This document shows, one piece after another, positions 23,834 to 32,600 of a stretch of 33,089 nt of DNA; the stretch's first letter is position 1; each line of letters opens with the position of its first letter. The stretch is from Planctomycetaceae bacterium (lineage in GTDB: Bacteria; Planctomycetota; Planctomycetia; Pirellulales; UBA1268). Both the position numbers and the translations under genes were made by a program. Location: positions 1 to 33,089 of the forward strand of contig CANFQO010000035.1 of the NCBI GenBank assembly GCA_947449135.1. The letters run 5' to 3'. The notes under the pieces were generated by a model. That model worked only from the letters and a program-made list of their open reading frames with translations, made no database searches and was not told the DNA's origin.

Positions 23834-25279
23834 GTGCGTGCGCTGGTCGTCGATGACTCGAAGCCGAGCCGCAGCATCCTTGCGCGGGTGCTCCGCGATC
23901 TCAGGTTTGACTGTACTGAGGCAACCAATGGCCTCGAGGCGATCGCGGCACTCGCGACTCAGGGGCGGCCCGACCTGGTGACCATCAACTGGCACATGCC
24001 GGTGATGGACGGCATCGAACTGCTTCGCAAACTGCGAGCAAACCCGGCCCACCGCACCCTCAAGCTGCTGATGGTCTCCACCGAAAACGACAAGGACCAG
24101 ATCGCCACCGCGATCGCCGCGGGTGCCGATGATTTTCTGGCCAAGCCGTTCACCCCCGAGGCGCTCGCTCGCAAGCTCGTGAGTCTCGGCGTCTGCACAT
24201 CGGCCGAGGCGGCGGCAGCCGGCACACGCGGCCCGATCCGCGTGCTCGTCGTCGATGATTCGGCCACGATCCGCAACGTGCTCTCAGCCACCCTGGGAGC
24301 CGATCCCGATCTGAAGGTCGTTGGTACGGCCATCAACGGACAGGTAGCGCTGACGAGCATCGCCGCCAGTCCGCCCGATATCGTGCTGCTCGACGTCGAA
24401 ATGCCGGTGCTCGACGGGATCTCGACCCTGCGGGCGATTCGCCGTACACACCCAAAACTGCCGGTGCTGATGTTTTCGAGCCTCACCGAGCGAGGATCGC
24501 GGGCTACGCTCGACGCGTTGCTGGCGGGGGCCAACGACTATGCCGCCAAGCCCGCTGCCCAGACGCCCGAAGAGGTAGCTGCCCGCATCCGCGAAGAAGT
24601 GATCGTGAAGATCAAGCAACTGGTGCCCCGGGGTGGGCCGGCCGTGCGGTCGGCGGCCGCGGTCGTGGCCCGTCATCCAGCGACGGCCCGACGAGAACCG
24701 ATCCGGGGCGTCGTTATTGGGGTGTCGACCGGTGGACCGACGGCGCTTGCCGAGGTGCTTCCGGCATTCGCTGCCTCGGTCGGCGTGCCGGTGCTGATCG
24801 TGCAGCACATGCCGGCGTTCTTCACGGCCCAGCTGGCCGAGCGGCTTTCCAAGCTCTGTAACGCCAGCGTGCGAGAGGCTCAGGCCGGTCAGGAGATCCG
24901 TCCAGGCGACATTCTCCTCGCGCCGGGCGGCCGCCATCTCGAAATCGTCGGCGACGCGGGGACGACGCGTGCGCGGCTCACCGACGATCCGCCGGAAAAC
25001 TCCTGCCGACCAGCGGCGGATGTGCTGTTTCGATCCGCGGCACGGCTCTGGGGCGCCGGTACGCTCGGCGTGGTGCTCACCGGGATGGGCCGCGACGGCC
25101 TGCAGGGCTCGCGGATGATCGTCGAGGCCGGCGGAACGGTGATCGCACAGGATGAATTCACGAGCGTCGTCTGGGGGATGCCGGGGGAGATCGCCCGCGC
25201 CGGCCTGGCCGATGCCGTCCTGCCGCTGCAACAGATCGGCGTCGAGGTGGCCCTGCGACTGAAGCGGCGTGGCGGCTAA
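23834..25279 (+). CDS. cheB: REC-REC-CheB: receptor methylesterase with an added pseudo-receiver domain
   Basis: 481 residues, starting with GTG at 23834 and GGAGG eight bases upstream. Receiver 1 (1-120) keeps Asp7-Asp8 and Lys104 but has Asn52 where the phospho-acceptor Asp is expected (VTINWHMPVMDG; codon AAC at 23987-23989). Receiver 2 (about 134-255) is standard: Asp141-Asp142, phospho-acceptor Asp187 (LLDVEMPVLDG) and Lys239. The methylesterase domain (288-478) has the catalytic set Ser298 (GVSTGGP), His325 (QHMP) and Asp421 (GMGRDG). CheB removes methyl groups from receptor glutamates when its receiver is phosphorylated by CheA. The extra receiver cannot be phosphorylated in the normal way and may be a docking or allosteric module. 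Length is about 130 residues above the usual CheB. Confidence 0.93.
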   Translation: MRALVVDDSKPSRSILARVLRDLRFDCTEATNGLEAIAALATQGRPDLVTINWHMPVMDGIELLRKLRANPAHRTLKLLMVSTENDKDQIATAIAAGADDFLAKPFTPEALARKLVSLGVCTSAEAAAAGTRGPIRVLVVDDSATIRNVLSATLGADPDLKVVGTAINGQVALTSIAASPPDIVLLDVEMPVLDGISTLRAIRRTHPKLPVLMFSSLTERGSRATLDALLAGANDYAAKPAAQTPEEVAARIREEVIVKIKQLVPRGGPAVRSAAAVVARHPATARREPIRGVVIGVSTGGPTALAEVLPAFAASVGVPVLIVQHMPAFFTAQLAERLSKLCNASVREAQAGQEIRPGDILLAPGGRHLEIVGDAGTTRARLTDDPPENSCRPAADVLFRSAARLWGAGTLGVVLTGMGRDGLQGSRMIVEAGGTVIAQDEFTSVVWGMPGEIARAGLADAVLPLQQIGVEVALRLKRRGG

Positions 25280-25297
25280 GCCGCGAGGAACACACGC

Positions 25298-26125
25298 ATG
25301 AAGGTCGGCACGCCACAGTTCACCTTTCTCTGCGAGCTGCTTCGCAAGAAAACCGGTGTCGTCATCGACATCTCGAAGGAATACCTCGTTGTGGCACGGC
25401 TGATGCCGATCGTCCGGCAGCGGGCAATCCCCAGCCTCGACACGCTCATCGATCGGATTCGCAAGGGAGTCGACCCGACGCTCGAACGTGACGTTCTCAG
25501 CGCGATGATGACCCACGAGACGTCGTTCTTCCGCGATAAGAGCCCGTTTGAAACGCTCCGTCAAAAGCTGCTTCCCGAACTGATTGAGCGGCGAGCCGTC
25601 CAGCGGCAGCTCACGATCTGGTCGGCCGCCTGCTCCACCGGCCAGGAGCCCTACAGCATTGCCATCCTGCTAAACGAGCACTTCCGCGACCTGCTCGGAT
25701 CGTGGCAGGTGCGGATTCTCGCCACCGACTTCTCCGAGACCGTGCTGACTCAGGCCCGCGAGGGGGTCTTCAACAATCTCGAGACAGCTCGGGGCATGCC
25801 TCCCGAGTTGCTCCAGAGGTATTTTCGGCCGCTGCAGGGAAAGTGGAGCATCTCGCAGGACTGCCGAAGGCTGGTGGAATTCCGCTCGCTTAATCTCAAC
25901 GCCACCTGGCCGATGATGCCCCCCTGCGACATCATTTTTCTTCGCAACGTGATGATCTATTTCGACGTCGCCACCCGTGCGGCACTGATCAAGAAGATGC
26001 GAACCGTCCTGCGGCCCGACGGAGCACTCTTCCTGGGTGGTGCGGAGTCACTGATCGGCACCGACACGGGCTACGACCGACTCGCCGGAGTGGGATGCAG
26101 CTACTACCGCCCGAAGCCGCACTAA
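25298..26125 (+). CDS. cheR: CheR-type chemoreceptor glutamate methyltransferase
   Basis: 275 residues, the family size, starting at the ATG at 25298 after GAGGA. The N-terminal helical domain (with LMPIVRQRAI) is followed by the conserved block THETSFFRDKSPFETL and the S-adenosylmethionine-binding Rossmann domain: WSAACSTGQEPYSIA, ILATDFSETVLTQAREG and CDIIFLRNVMIYFD. It methylates glutamates in the receptor signalling domain using S-adenosylmethionine, opposing CheB. No TPR or other C-terminal extension is present. It is the last gene of the operon and is convergent with the phosphatase gene. Confidence 0.94.
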   Translation: MKVGTPQFTFLCELLRKKTGVVIDISKEYLVVARLMPIVRQRAIPSLDTLIDRIRKGVDPTLERDVLSAMMTHETSFFRDKSPFETLRQKLLPELIERRAVQRQLTIWSAACSTGQEPYSIAILLNEHFRDLLGSWQVRILATDFSETVLTQAREGVFNNLETARGMPPELLQRYFRPLQGKWSISQDCRRLVEFRSLNLNATWPMMPPCDIIFLRNVMIYFDVATRAALIKKMRTVLRPDGALFLGGAESLIGTDTGYDRLAGVGCSYYRPKPH

Positions 26126-26177
26126 AGCGAATGACGCCGACAACCACGGCCTTCTTTCACTGTCGCGGGAGACGGGA

Positions 26178-26201
26178 GTCGGCGGAAGCTCGAGGAGCGT
26201 T
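26178..26201 (-). repeat. dispersed 24-bp repeat, copy B (matches 3699-3722 inverted)
   Basis: Read on the - strand these 24 bases are identical to 3699-3722. This copy also lies in a convergent gap, downstream of cheR and downstream of the phosphatase gene on the other strand. It is followed on the + strand by TAGGGTTTTT and then the hairpin at 26211-26242. Confidence 0.75.
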
Positions 26202-26210
26202 AGGGTTTTT

Positions 26211-26242
26211 CGACCTGATAGGCAATGCACTGCCGCAGGTCG
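26211..26242 (+). other. imperfect hairpin in the cheR/phosphatase convergent gap
   Basis: CGACCTG at 26211-26217 pairs with CAGGTCG at 26236-26242, and inside it GGCA (26221-26224) pairs with TGCC (26231-26234) around six bases. No T-run follows on either strand, so it is not a standard intrinsic terminator. It could still cap transcripts arriving from both sides. The rest of the 210-base gap shows only the 24-bp repeat and no gene. Confidence 0.5.
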
Positions 26243-26335
26243 TGGAAGGAGAAAAAACCTCCGCGACGAGACTTCTGCCGATTCCCGGCGGCTTGGGCCG
26301 CTAGACGTATGACGTTTGCGCTGTCGATCGCAGCG

Positions 26336-27778
26336 TTACGGCCGCCACTCAACGCCGAGGATCGAGACGTCATCGAGCGGGCCGATGGGCTGACACCAGT
26401 CCTCGACCCGTTGCAGCAACGCCTTCACGCTCTCATCGAGCGACTGCGACCGAGTGGCCGCCAGCACGCCGGCCAGCGCCTCGTCGCCGAGCTGCTGGCG
26501 ATCCTTGTCCATCGCCTCCGGCACGCCGTCTGAATAGAGGTAGATCCGATCGCCGGGAGACAATTGCAGCGAGTGCTGCTCGTAGTCCACGTCCGGCACG
26601 AAGGCGATCGGAAAGCCCTCCACAGGATGAAACTCTGGCGTTCCGCCGGCCGGCACCCGCACGAGCGCCGGATGGCCGCCCGACACGTAATCGAGCCTGC
26701 CAGTCGGCATGTGCAGCACGCCGTAGAGGATCGTGAAATAGAGGCCCGAGAATTCGTCCGCCTGAAAGAGCCGATTGAGCTGCGTGGCCACTTCCGCAGG
26801 CCGCGCGACCGCGATCCGGCCATCGGCCCCCTGCCGCACGAGCAGCGACTGGTCGGACACTTTCGGCGTCAGGAACCGGCCCACGGTTACCGCCATCAGC
26901 GACGAGGGCACTCCATGGCCGCTGACGTCGACGACGAACAGCCCCACATGCTCTTCGTCGAGCATAAAAATATTGAGGAAGTCGCCGGCGAGGCTGTGGC
27001 ACGGCACATACCTCCAGGCCACTTGCGTGGCTGGAATCGTCACGTCTTGAGCGGGCAGGAGCGACTGCTGCACCTTGGCCGCGGCCTCCAGATCGCGAAC
27101 CATCTGCGCATTGTTGCGGGAGATCTGCTCGTTGAGATCGGTCAGTTCGCTGTTGGTCCGCTGCAGGTTGTCGCGGGCCACGGAGAGATCCTGGTTGGCG
27201 ACGACCAGTTCCTGGTTCTTGGCAACGGCGTTTTCGAAGGTCGAGACGAGCAGGTTGAGCACCTGCTGACGGCCGGCTTTGACGCGAAACTGCTGCCCCG
27301 CGAGCGTCACCTCCAGCATGGCCGCCTCGGCCCCGGCGCTGTCTTCTTCGAGCGGCGAAGCGAGGAGCGACTGAATGCGGCCGAGCAGGAAGTCTGCCTC
27401 GTAGGGCTTGGTGACGTAATTGTCGGCGCCCGCATCGAGACCGCGGATGATGTCGATCGGGTCGGCCAGCGTCGACAGAAGAATGAACGGTAAGGTCTTG
27501 AGCGCGGGATCGGTCTTGACCGCCTTGCAGAACTCATACCCCGTCATCACCGGCATCTCGATGTCAGAGACGATGATGTCGGGCCGCCGCTCACGGACAA
27601 GCGCCAGCGCCTCAGCACCGGTCTCACCCCAGCGAACCGTATGCCCGGCCTCGGTGAGCCGACGCTGGAGCATCTTCGCCTGGATGCGGCTGTCCTCGGC
27701 GATCACCACGTCGACACCGCCACCGGCAGCGGCACTGCCGGCTGATGCTGTCGGCTGAGCCGAGGCGTCTGAGTTCAT
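26336..27778 (-). CDS. REC-SpoIIE/PP2C-type serine phosphatase (RsbU-like)
   Basis: 480 residues from the ATG at 27776-27778; a longer start at 27841 would overlap the preceding gene's end. An N-terminal receiver (about residues 20-145) has the acidic pair (AEDSR), phospho-acceptor Asp72 in SDIEMPVMTGYE and the conserved Lys in TKPYEADF. A coiled-coil linker (about 180-240) leads to a SpoIIE-type PP2C domain with LAGDFLNIF, DVSGHGVPSSL, VSGGHPALV, YSDGVPEA and DDVSILGVEW. The position after GDF reads LN rather than YD, a change I believe is common in this REC-linked subgroup. Such enzymes dephosphorylate STAS-domain antagonists; the candidate substrate is encoded 28 bases upstream on the same strand. 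The receiver could take phosphate from the convergent operon's CheA. Confidence 0.9.
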   Translation of the reverse strand: MNSDASAQPTASAGSAAAGGGVDVVIAEDSRIQAKMLQRRLTEAGHTVRWGETGAEALALVRERRPDIIVSDIEMPVMTGYEFCKAVKTDPALKTLPFILLSTLADPIDIIRGLDAGADNYVTKPYEADFLLGRIQSLLASPLEEDSAGAEAAMLEVTLAGQQFRVKAGRQQVLNLLVSTFENAVAKNQELVVANQDLSVARDNLQRTNSELTDLNEQISRNNAQMVRDLEAAAKVQQSLLPAQDVTIPATQVAWRYVPCHSLAGDFLNIFMLDEEHVGLFVVDVSGHGVPSSLMAVTVGRFLTPKVSDQSLLVRQGADGRIAVARPAEVATQLNRLFQADEFSGLYFTILYGVLHMPTGRLDYVSGGHPALVRVPAGGTPEFHPVEGFPIAFVPDVDYEQHSLQLSPGDRIYLYSDGVPEAMDKDRQQLGDEALAGVLAATRSQSLDESVKALLQRVEDWCQPIGPLDDVSILGVEWRP

Positions 27779-27806
27779 CGCGGTCTTTCCCGAGTGCGTG
27801 CGATGC

Positions 27807-28166
27807 TCAGGCTTCAAACGCTGCCAGGCCGGCAGGCGCATCGGGGAAGATCTTGAAGAGCTTGTCGAGGTTCGTGAGCTTGAAGACCTGGAAGATCTCG
27901 GGCCGGATGCCGCACATCTTCAGCCGCCCTTGGCCTTGGCTGATTTTGCGATGCAGCTGTCCAAGCAGGCCGAGCATGGCGCTCGACATGAACTCGACGT
28001 TGGCGAAATCGAGGAGCATGTCCGGCCCGGCTGCGTTGCCGATCAGCCGGTTGATCTCGGTCTTGATCTCATCGAGCACCGTGTCGTCGAGGATCTTCTT
28101 GTCCTTGAACAGCACGATGTGGATGTTGTCCTTCTTGCCGGTCTGGATACGACGGTACTGGTCCAT
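27807..28166 (-). CDS. STAS-domain anti-sigma factor antagonist-like protein
   Basis: 119 residues. The protein has the STAS pattern: an N-terminal strand (IHIVLFKDKKILDD), helix, strand LLDFANVEFMSSAMLG with candidate phospho-serines 61/62, then helices and a second strand (GRLKMCGIRPEIFQVF). In the partner-switch model the unphosphorylated protein binds and sequesters a serine kinase/anti-sigma factor, and a PP2C phosphatase reactivates it. The phosphatase gene follows directly, 28 bases away. No anti-sigma kinase (RsbW/BldN-type) is in the window, so the third partner must be elsewhere. Confidence 0.88.
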   Translation of the reverse strand: MDQYRRIQTGKKDNIHIVLFKDKKILDDTVLDEIKTEINRLIGNAAGPDMLLDFANVEFMSSAMLGLLGQLHRKISQGQGRLKMCGIRPEIFQVFKLTNLDKLFKIFPDAPAGLAAFEA

Positions 28167-28292
28167 GCGTGGTTGATTCCCAGAGGAAACTATCGAGGCG
28201 GAGCGAGCCGGATGCGGAACGAGCCGCGACCATCCCCTCAGCCTAACCGGTCGGGTGATGAGGTGCCAGCGGCGGCCGATCTCTCGTCCTCA

Positions 28293-28315
28293 AATCCTCG
28301 CGAAAACCGAGGATT
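28293..28315 (+). promoter_or_regulatory. perfect 8-bp inverted repeat in the STAS/porin divergent gap
   Basis: AATCCTCG at 28293-28300 and CGAGGATT at 28308-28315 are perfectly complementary, around the seven bases CGAAAAC. The gap of about 318 bases (28167-28484) separates divergent genes, so this is a candidate operator for a dimeric regulator or a leader hairpin. No T-run follows. I saw no other gene in the gap. Confidence 0.45.
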
Positions 28316-28435
28316 CTACCCCCTGAAGGCGGTCAATCCGTCGAAACAAACCTCCCAGATTATGCGAGCCGAACTACGGTCGTGCCGGCTATGCCTGCCC
28401 TGCTCCGGAAGACGATTGTCCTCTGGGGGCCGGGC

Positions 28436-28450
28436 CCGGGCGTAGCCCGG
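28436..28450 (+). other. GC-rich hairpin just upstream of the porin start
   Basis: CCGGGC at 28436-28441 pairs with GCCCGG at 28445-28450 around GTA, and a GGGCCC palindrome overlaps its left side. It lies 35 bases before the BBP7 ATG, so it may shape the leader of that message. The compact three-base loop is stable enough to be worth noting, but function is unknown. Confidence 0.35.
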
Positions 28451-28484
28451 TCGCACCGGAGGAGCGTTCTTGGCGGGGGGCTGC

Positions 28485-29648
28485 ATGACTATGGGTTTAG
28501 CGCATCGGCAGGTCTGGAGCGTCGCCAGCCTGGCAGTCTTGGCGATGTACGGGCTGGCAGGGATGTCCCACGCCGATGGCACCGGGAGTCCGTTGCTCGA
28601 CGAGGCAGCAGAGGCCTCGGCTGTCGCGATCAACGAACCACTTCCGGCCGACCCGTTCGACCAACTGCCTGCCGCCGACGACGCCTGCATGCAGGAACTG
28701 CGGCGGAGTTGCTGCTGTCCTGGCTGGACACACTATGCTATTTTCGACCTGCTCTTCCTGCAACGGAACAATCAGGCCGGTAACCAGCCACTCGTGGTGA
28801 CCGCCGGAGGAGCGCCGCTCATGAGTGTCCAGGATCTGCAGCCATCCACGGCCATGGGCGTGCGGGTCTTCTATGGGGAACTGTTCACCGACACTCTCGG
28901 CTGGGAGGTGGGCTATCTCGGCGTCTATGGCATGTTTGGCAGCACGACAGTCACCGGACCGGGTACCCTCAACACTCCGCCACAACTCGACACCGCGGTG
29001 AACAACTTCAACGATGCCGACTCGGCGCGGGCCACCTACTTCTCCACCCTGAACATGGCGGAGATCAACATCTTCCGCTACGACTGCTGTCAGGAATGCG
29101 GGCCGACCCGCTGCCGGCTCACGAACTGCCAGCCCAACTGTCATTGCATCAATTACCTGGCCGGCTTCGTCTGGGCAGGGCTCGACGAGCAGGCCAATCT
29201 CTCCATGGCCTGCTGCAATCCGCCTGAGGCCGCCAGCTACAACGTGCGGTCGTCCACCAACTACTTCGGTCCGCAGATCGGTATGCGCGGCCGCCGTGAG
29301 TGGCAACGCTGGGCCGTGGAGGGCTGGTGGAAGACGGCCGTCTGCGGCACGAGCGGCTACCAGGCTGCCGATCCGATCGTGGGCACGATCTCCGGTCAGG
29401 CACGCGGCCCCGTCTCCGCGAGCGAGACCGGGGTCGGCTTCATCGGCAACTTAAACGGCACATTGATCTACCGTCTCACCGAGGTCTGGGGCCTGCGGGC
29501 CGGCTACAACCTCATCTGGCTGACCAATTCCACCCTCGCCCCCACGCAATACGACTTCAGCAATGTGGCGTCGAGCGGCACCGGCATCAACGACAACGGC
29601 GGCATCTTCTTGCAGGGTGCCAACCTGGGCGTCGAGGCCCGCTGGTAG
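28485..29648 (+). CDS. BBP7-family planctomycete outer-membrane beta-barrel protein
   Basis: 387 residues from the ATG at 28485, with a G-rich ribosome-binding stretch six bases upstream. A signal sequence (AHRQVWSVASLAVLAMYGLAGMSHAD) is followed by a Cys-rich segment (RRSCCCPGWTHYAIFDLLFL) that is typical of these proteins. The rest is a series of amphipathic strands with Gly/Thr/Asn-rich turns and ends in the aromatic EARW, as beta-barrel outer-membrane proteins do. Other Cys clusters (YDCCQECG, CNPPEA) suggest disulphides. BBP7 proteins are largely restricted to Planctomycetes and presumed to form barrels in the outer membrane; transport specificity is unknown. The stop is seven bases from that of the convergent DUF11 gene. 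Confidence 0.85.
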   Translation: MTMGLAHRQVWSVASLAVLAMYGLAGMSHADGTGSPLLDEAAEASAVAINEPLPADPFDQLPAADDACMQELRRSCCCPGWTHYAIFDLLFLQRNNQAGNQPLVVTAGGAPLMSVQDLQPSTAMGVRVFYGELFTDTLGWEVGYLGVYGMFGSTTVTGPGTLNTPPQLDTAVNNFNDADSARATYFSTLNMAEINIFRYDCCQECGPTRCRLTNCQPNCHCINYLAGFVWAGLDEQANLSMACCNPPEAASYNVRSSTNYFGPQIGMRGRREWQRWAVEGWWKTAVCGTSGYQAADPIVGTISGQARGPVSASETGVGFIGNLNGTLIYRLTEVWGLRAGYNLIWLTNSTLAPTQYDFSNVASSGTGINDNGGIFLQGANLGVEARW

Positions 29649-29655
29649 GCGACGA

Positions 29656-32600
29656 CTACTTCCGCAGCACACCGATCCGCAGCGGCGGCAGGATGCCCGT
29701 CGAACCGGGCAGCGTCGACGACGTGCCGCCCGACGGGTCGGTGTTCTTCTTCACACCCCCTGTCTTGCCAAACTGTCCCTGCACGCTGTAGATCTCCGTC
29801 TCGCTGATCGCCGCGGTCCAGACGTCGGCCCGCTGGCCGCTTGCGCCACCGAAGGCCGCGAAGGACGCTGTCGGGATCTTGCTGATACCGCGGTAGGTCT
29901 CGACCTTCGAACCGCCGTTCACGCCCGCCGACACGAGGACACCCGCAGCGGCCCCGTTGACACCCGGTAGTGCCGCCACCGAGACGCCACCTGAGTATCC
30001 CTTGCCGATCGGCTTGACGGTGTTGACCACCACAGGGGGTGCCGACACGGCGTTGTAGCTCTTCACGGTGGCGGGGATCCCCGGACCACTGCCGACGATC
30101 ACCTCCGTGATCCCATCCGGGTCCGGCGACGTCCGCGTGCTGCCCGAGAAGGTGCCGATGTCGGCGGTAGCCACCGTCACGCCGCCGCGGAATGCCGGAC
30201 CGAAGGGCTGCATCTGCCGGATCGGCGTGCTGGAGATGCCACTGCCCGGCATCACGTCGAACACGCGGACGAGACTCGTCCCTCGCTGCTGGCCAGCGAC
30301 CAGCTGCGTTGTGCCGACGCCCGTCACGGCCCCGACCGCCACCTCGACACCGCCGGTATATCCCGATCCGAACGGGGACATGCGGTACTGAGGCAGTTCA
30401 ACGCCATTCTGCGTGAAGACCCGGACTTCACCGGGACGGCCCGGCCCCGGCGCGGTGATGATCTCGTCGATCCCGTCGCCGGTCATGTCGTAGCCGTAGA
30501 CATGCACACCACCGCGGAATCCAGGCTCGTAGGCGAAGAACTGCGTCAACGGCAGGCCCGTCACGGGATTGATGACCTGCACCAGCGGCGTGCTCGTGCA
30601 GCCAAGATCGGTGCCGAGAATCAACGCCGGCGAGAAGTTCGGCGTGTCGGTGTCGGTGGCCGAGTCAGTCGTACCGTCGGGAGCGTTCACGGTGGCGGTA
30701 TTGACCAGCGTCGTCGTAGCCGTGGAGAGCGTCTGAGCGATGACCGTGTAGGTGACCGTGCCACCCACGGCGAGGTCGATCGTCTCGTTGATCGAGCCGG
30801 TGCCGATCGTCTGCGCTGAGGAGTTGGAGCCAGTGAAGACCGCCGTCCAGGTGGAGGCGGCCACGTCGATCACCGTGGGATCGAGGACGTCGATCACTTT
30901 CGCTGACTGTGCAAAACTCACTCCTGAGTTCGTGACCACAATCGTGTAGGTCACCGACTGCCCAGGCTTGTAGATCGCCGTGCCGTCGGTCTTCGTGATC
31001 GTCATCGCCGTCACGGGCAGCGGCGTGCTGATCACCGTCGACGTGTTGTCATCAGGGTTCGGGTCTGGGAAACCAGCGGGGGCCGTCACCGTCGCGGTGT
31101 TCGTCAGCGGCGAGAGGGCGTTGGCCGCCACAGCGGCCGTGATCGTGAATGCCGCCGTGCCGCCGACCGGCAGGTCCGTCAGCACCGCATTGATATCGCC
31201 CGAACCGCTCGCCGGACCCGCGGCTCCTCCGGCATACGACACCGTCCACGTCACCCCGGAAAGCTCCGCCGGCAGCGTGTCGGCCACAGTGGTGTTCGTG
31301 ACGTTGCTTGGACCGAGGTTCGTGACGACGAGCGTATACGTGAGCGGACCGCCGGGCGTGAATGTCGCCGGACCGGCCTTCACGATCGTGAGGTCGGCGC
31401 CCGGTGGCGTAACGACACCGACGCTGTCCGCGGCCGCAAGCGGCAGGCGGGTCGTCGCCCCCGTGCCCGAGGCCGACGCGGAATTGCTGATCACGGTCGA
31501 ATCGGGCGTGAGGGCGTTGACCGTGACATCAAACGAGATCGTCACCGACCCGCCGCCAGCAATATTGCCGAGAAAGCCCGTCACACCGCCTCCCTGACTG
31601 CCTGTCAGGGAGCCCTGGCTGGACGAGAGGTTGCCTGCGTAGGTCGTGTTGGCCGGAATCTGGTCGTTGAAGAACACGTCCGCGGCGATGTCGGTCGGCA
31701 GCGTTGCCCCACTATTGTTTGTGACGACGATCGTGTAGCGGAGCGTGTCGCCATCCTGCACGAACCCGCCGTTCACATCGACGACCGTCTTCGTGAGGGC
31801 CAGTTTTGCGGCCAGCAAAACCGTGTCGGTATCGGTTGATGTGTTGTTCGCCGGCGTCGGATCGGTAGTACCGACCGGGGCCGTGACCGTGGCCGTGTTC
31901 ACGAGCGACGTCGTGGCGGTCGGGCTCGTCTCGGCGATGACCGTGTAGACGGCCGTACCACCCACGGCCAGGTCGATCACCTCGTTGATCGAACCGGTGC
32001 CTGCGGGATCGCCGACCGAGCCCGTGCCGGTGAACACAGCACTCCAGGCCGCCGCGGTGATCGTGGCCGGGAAGGCGTCGGCCACCCTTGCCCCGCGGAC
32101 GAAGCTCGGGCCGGCGTTGGTGACCGTGATCGTGTAGGTGACCGGCAGACCCGGCGTGTAGGTCGCGCTCGAATCGGTCTTCACGATCTGCAGGTCGGCC
32201 ACCGGGGCCACGCTGCTCCTGCCGGTCGAGGTGTTGTTGTCGGGGTTGGGGTCGGGGTCGCCGTCGGTCGGCTGGACCGTGGCGATGTTCGTCAGCACGC
32301 CGTTGAGCGTTGCGTCGGCCGTGGCTCGCACCGTGTAGGTAGCCCGACCGCCCTTCGGCACGGTGACGTTCGTATTCACGTTGCCCGAGCCCGATGCCGT
32401 GCCGCTCGCGCCGCCGGTAAACACAGCCGTCCAAGTGGCACCAGTCAGCCCGGCGGGCAGAACGTCTTCCACGAGGGCGTTCGTCGACGTACTCGGACCT
32501 GCGTTGGTCACCACGAGCGTGTAGGTGAGCGGTTGGCCCGGCGTGTAGGTGGCAGGGGCTGTCTTCACGATCGCGAGATCGGCACCGCCCGCCATCGAAA

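Noticed and set aside
26211-26242. Intrinsic terminator for cheR or the phosphatase
   Set aside because: The hairpin is real but no T-run follows on either strand, so it is listed only as a structured element.
26564-27493. Plus-strand 309-residue ORF opposite the REC-PP2C gene
   Set aside because: It is a frame shadow of the phosphatase gene, whose protein has clear domains; the + product is low-complexity and unlike any known family.
27798-28445. Plus-strand 215-residue ORF opposite the STAS gene
   Set aside because: It overlaps the STAS gene in antisense and has no recognisable domain or ribosome-binding site.
30980-31597. Plus-strand 205-residue ORF opposite the DUF11 gene
   Set aside because: It is antisense to the DUF11 repeats, and its Val/Thr-rich product mirrors their codon pattern. 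No start signal or family resemblance supports it.
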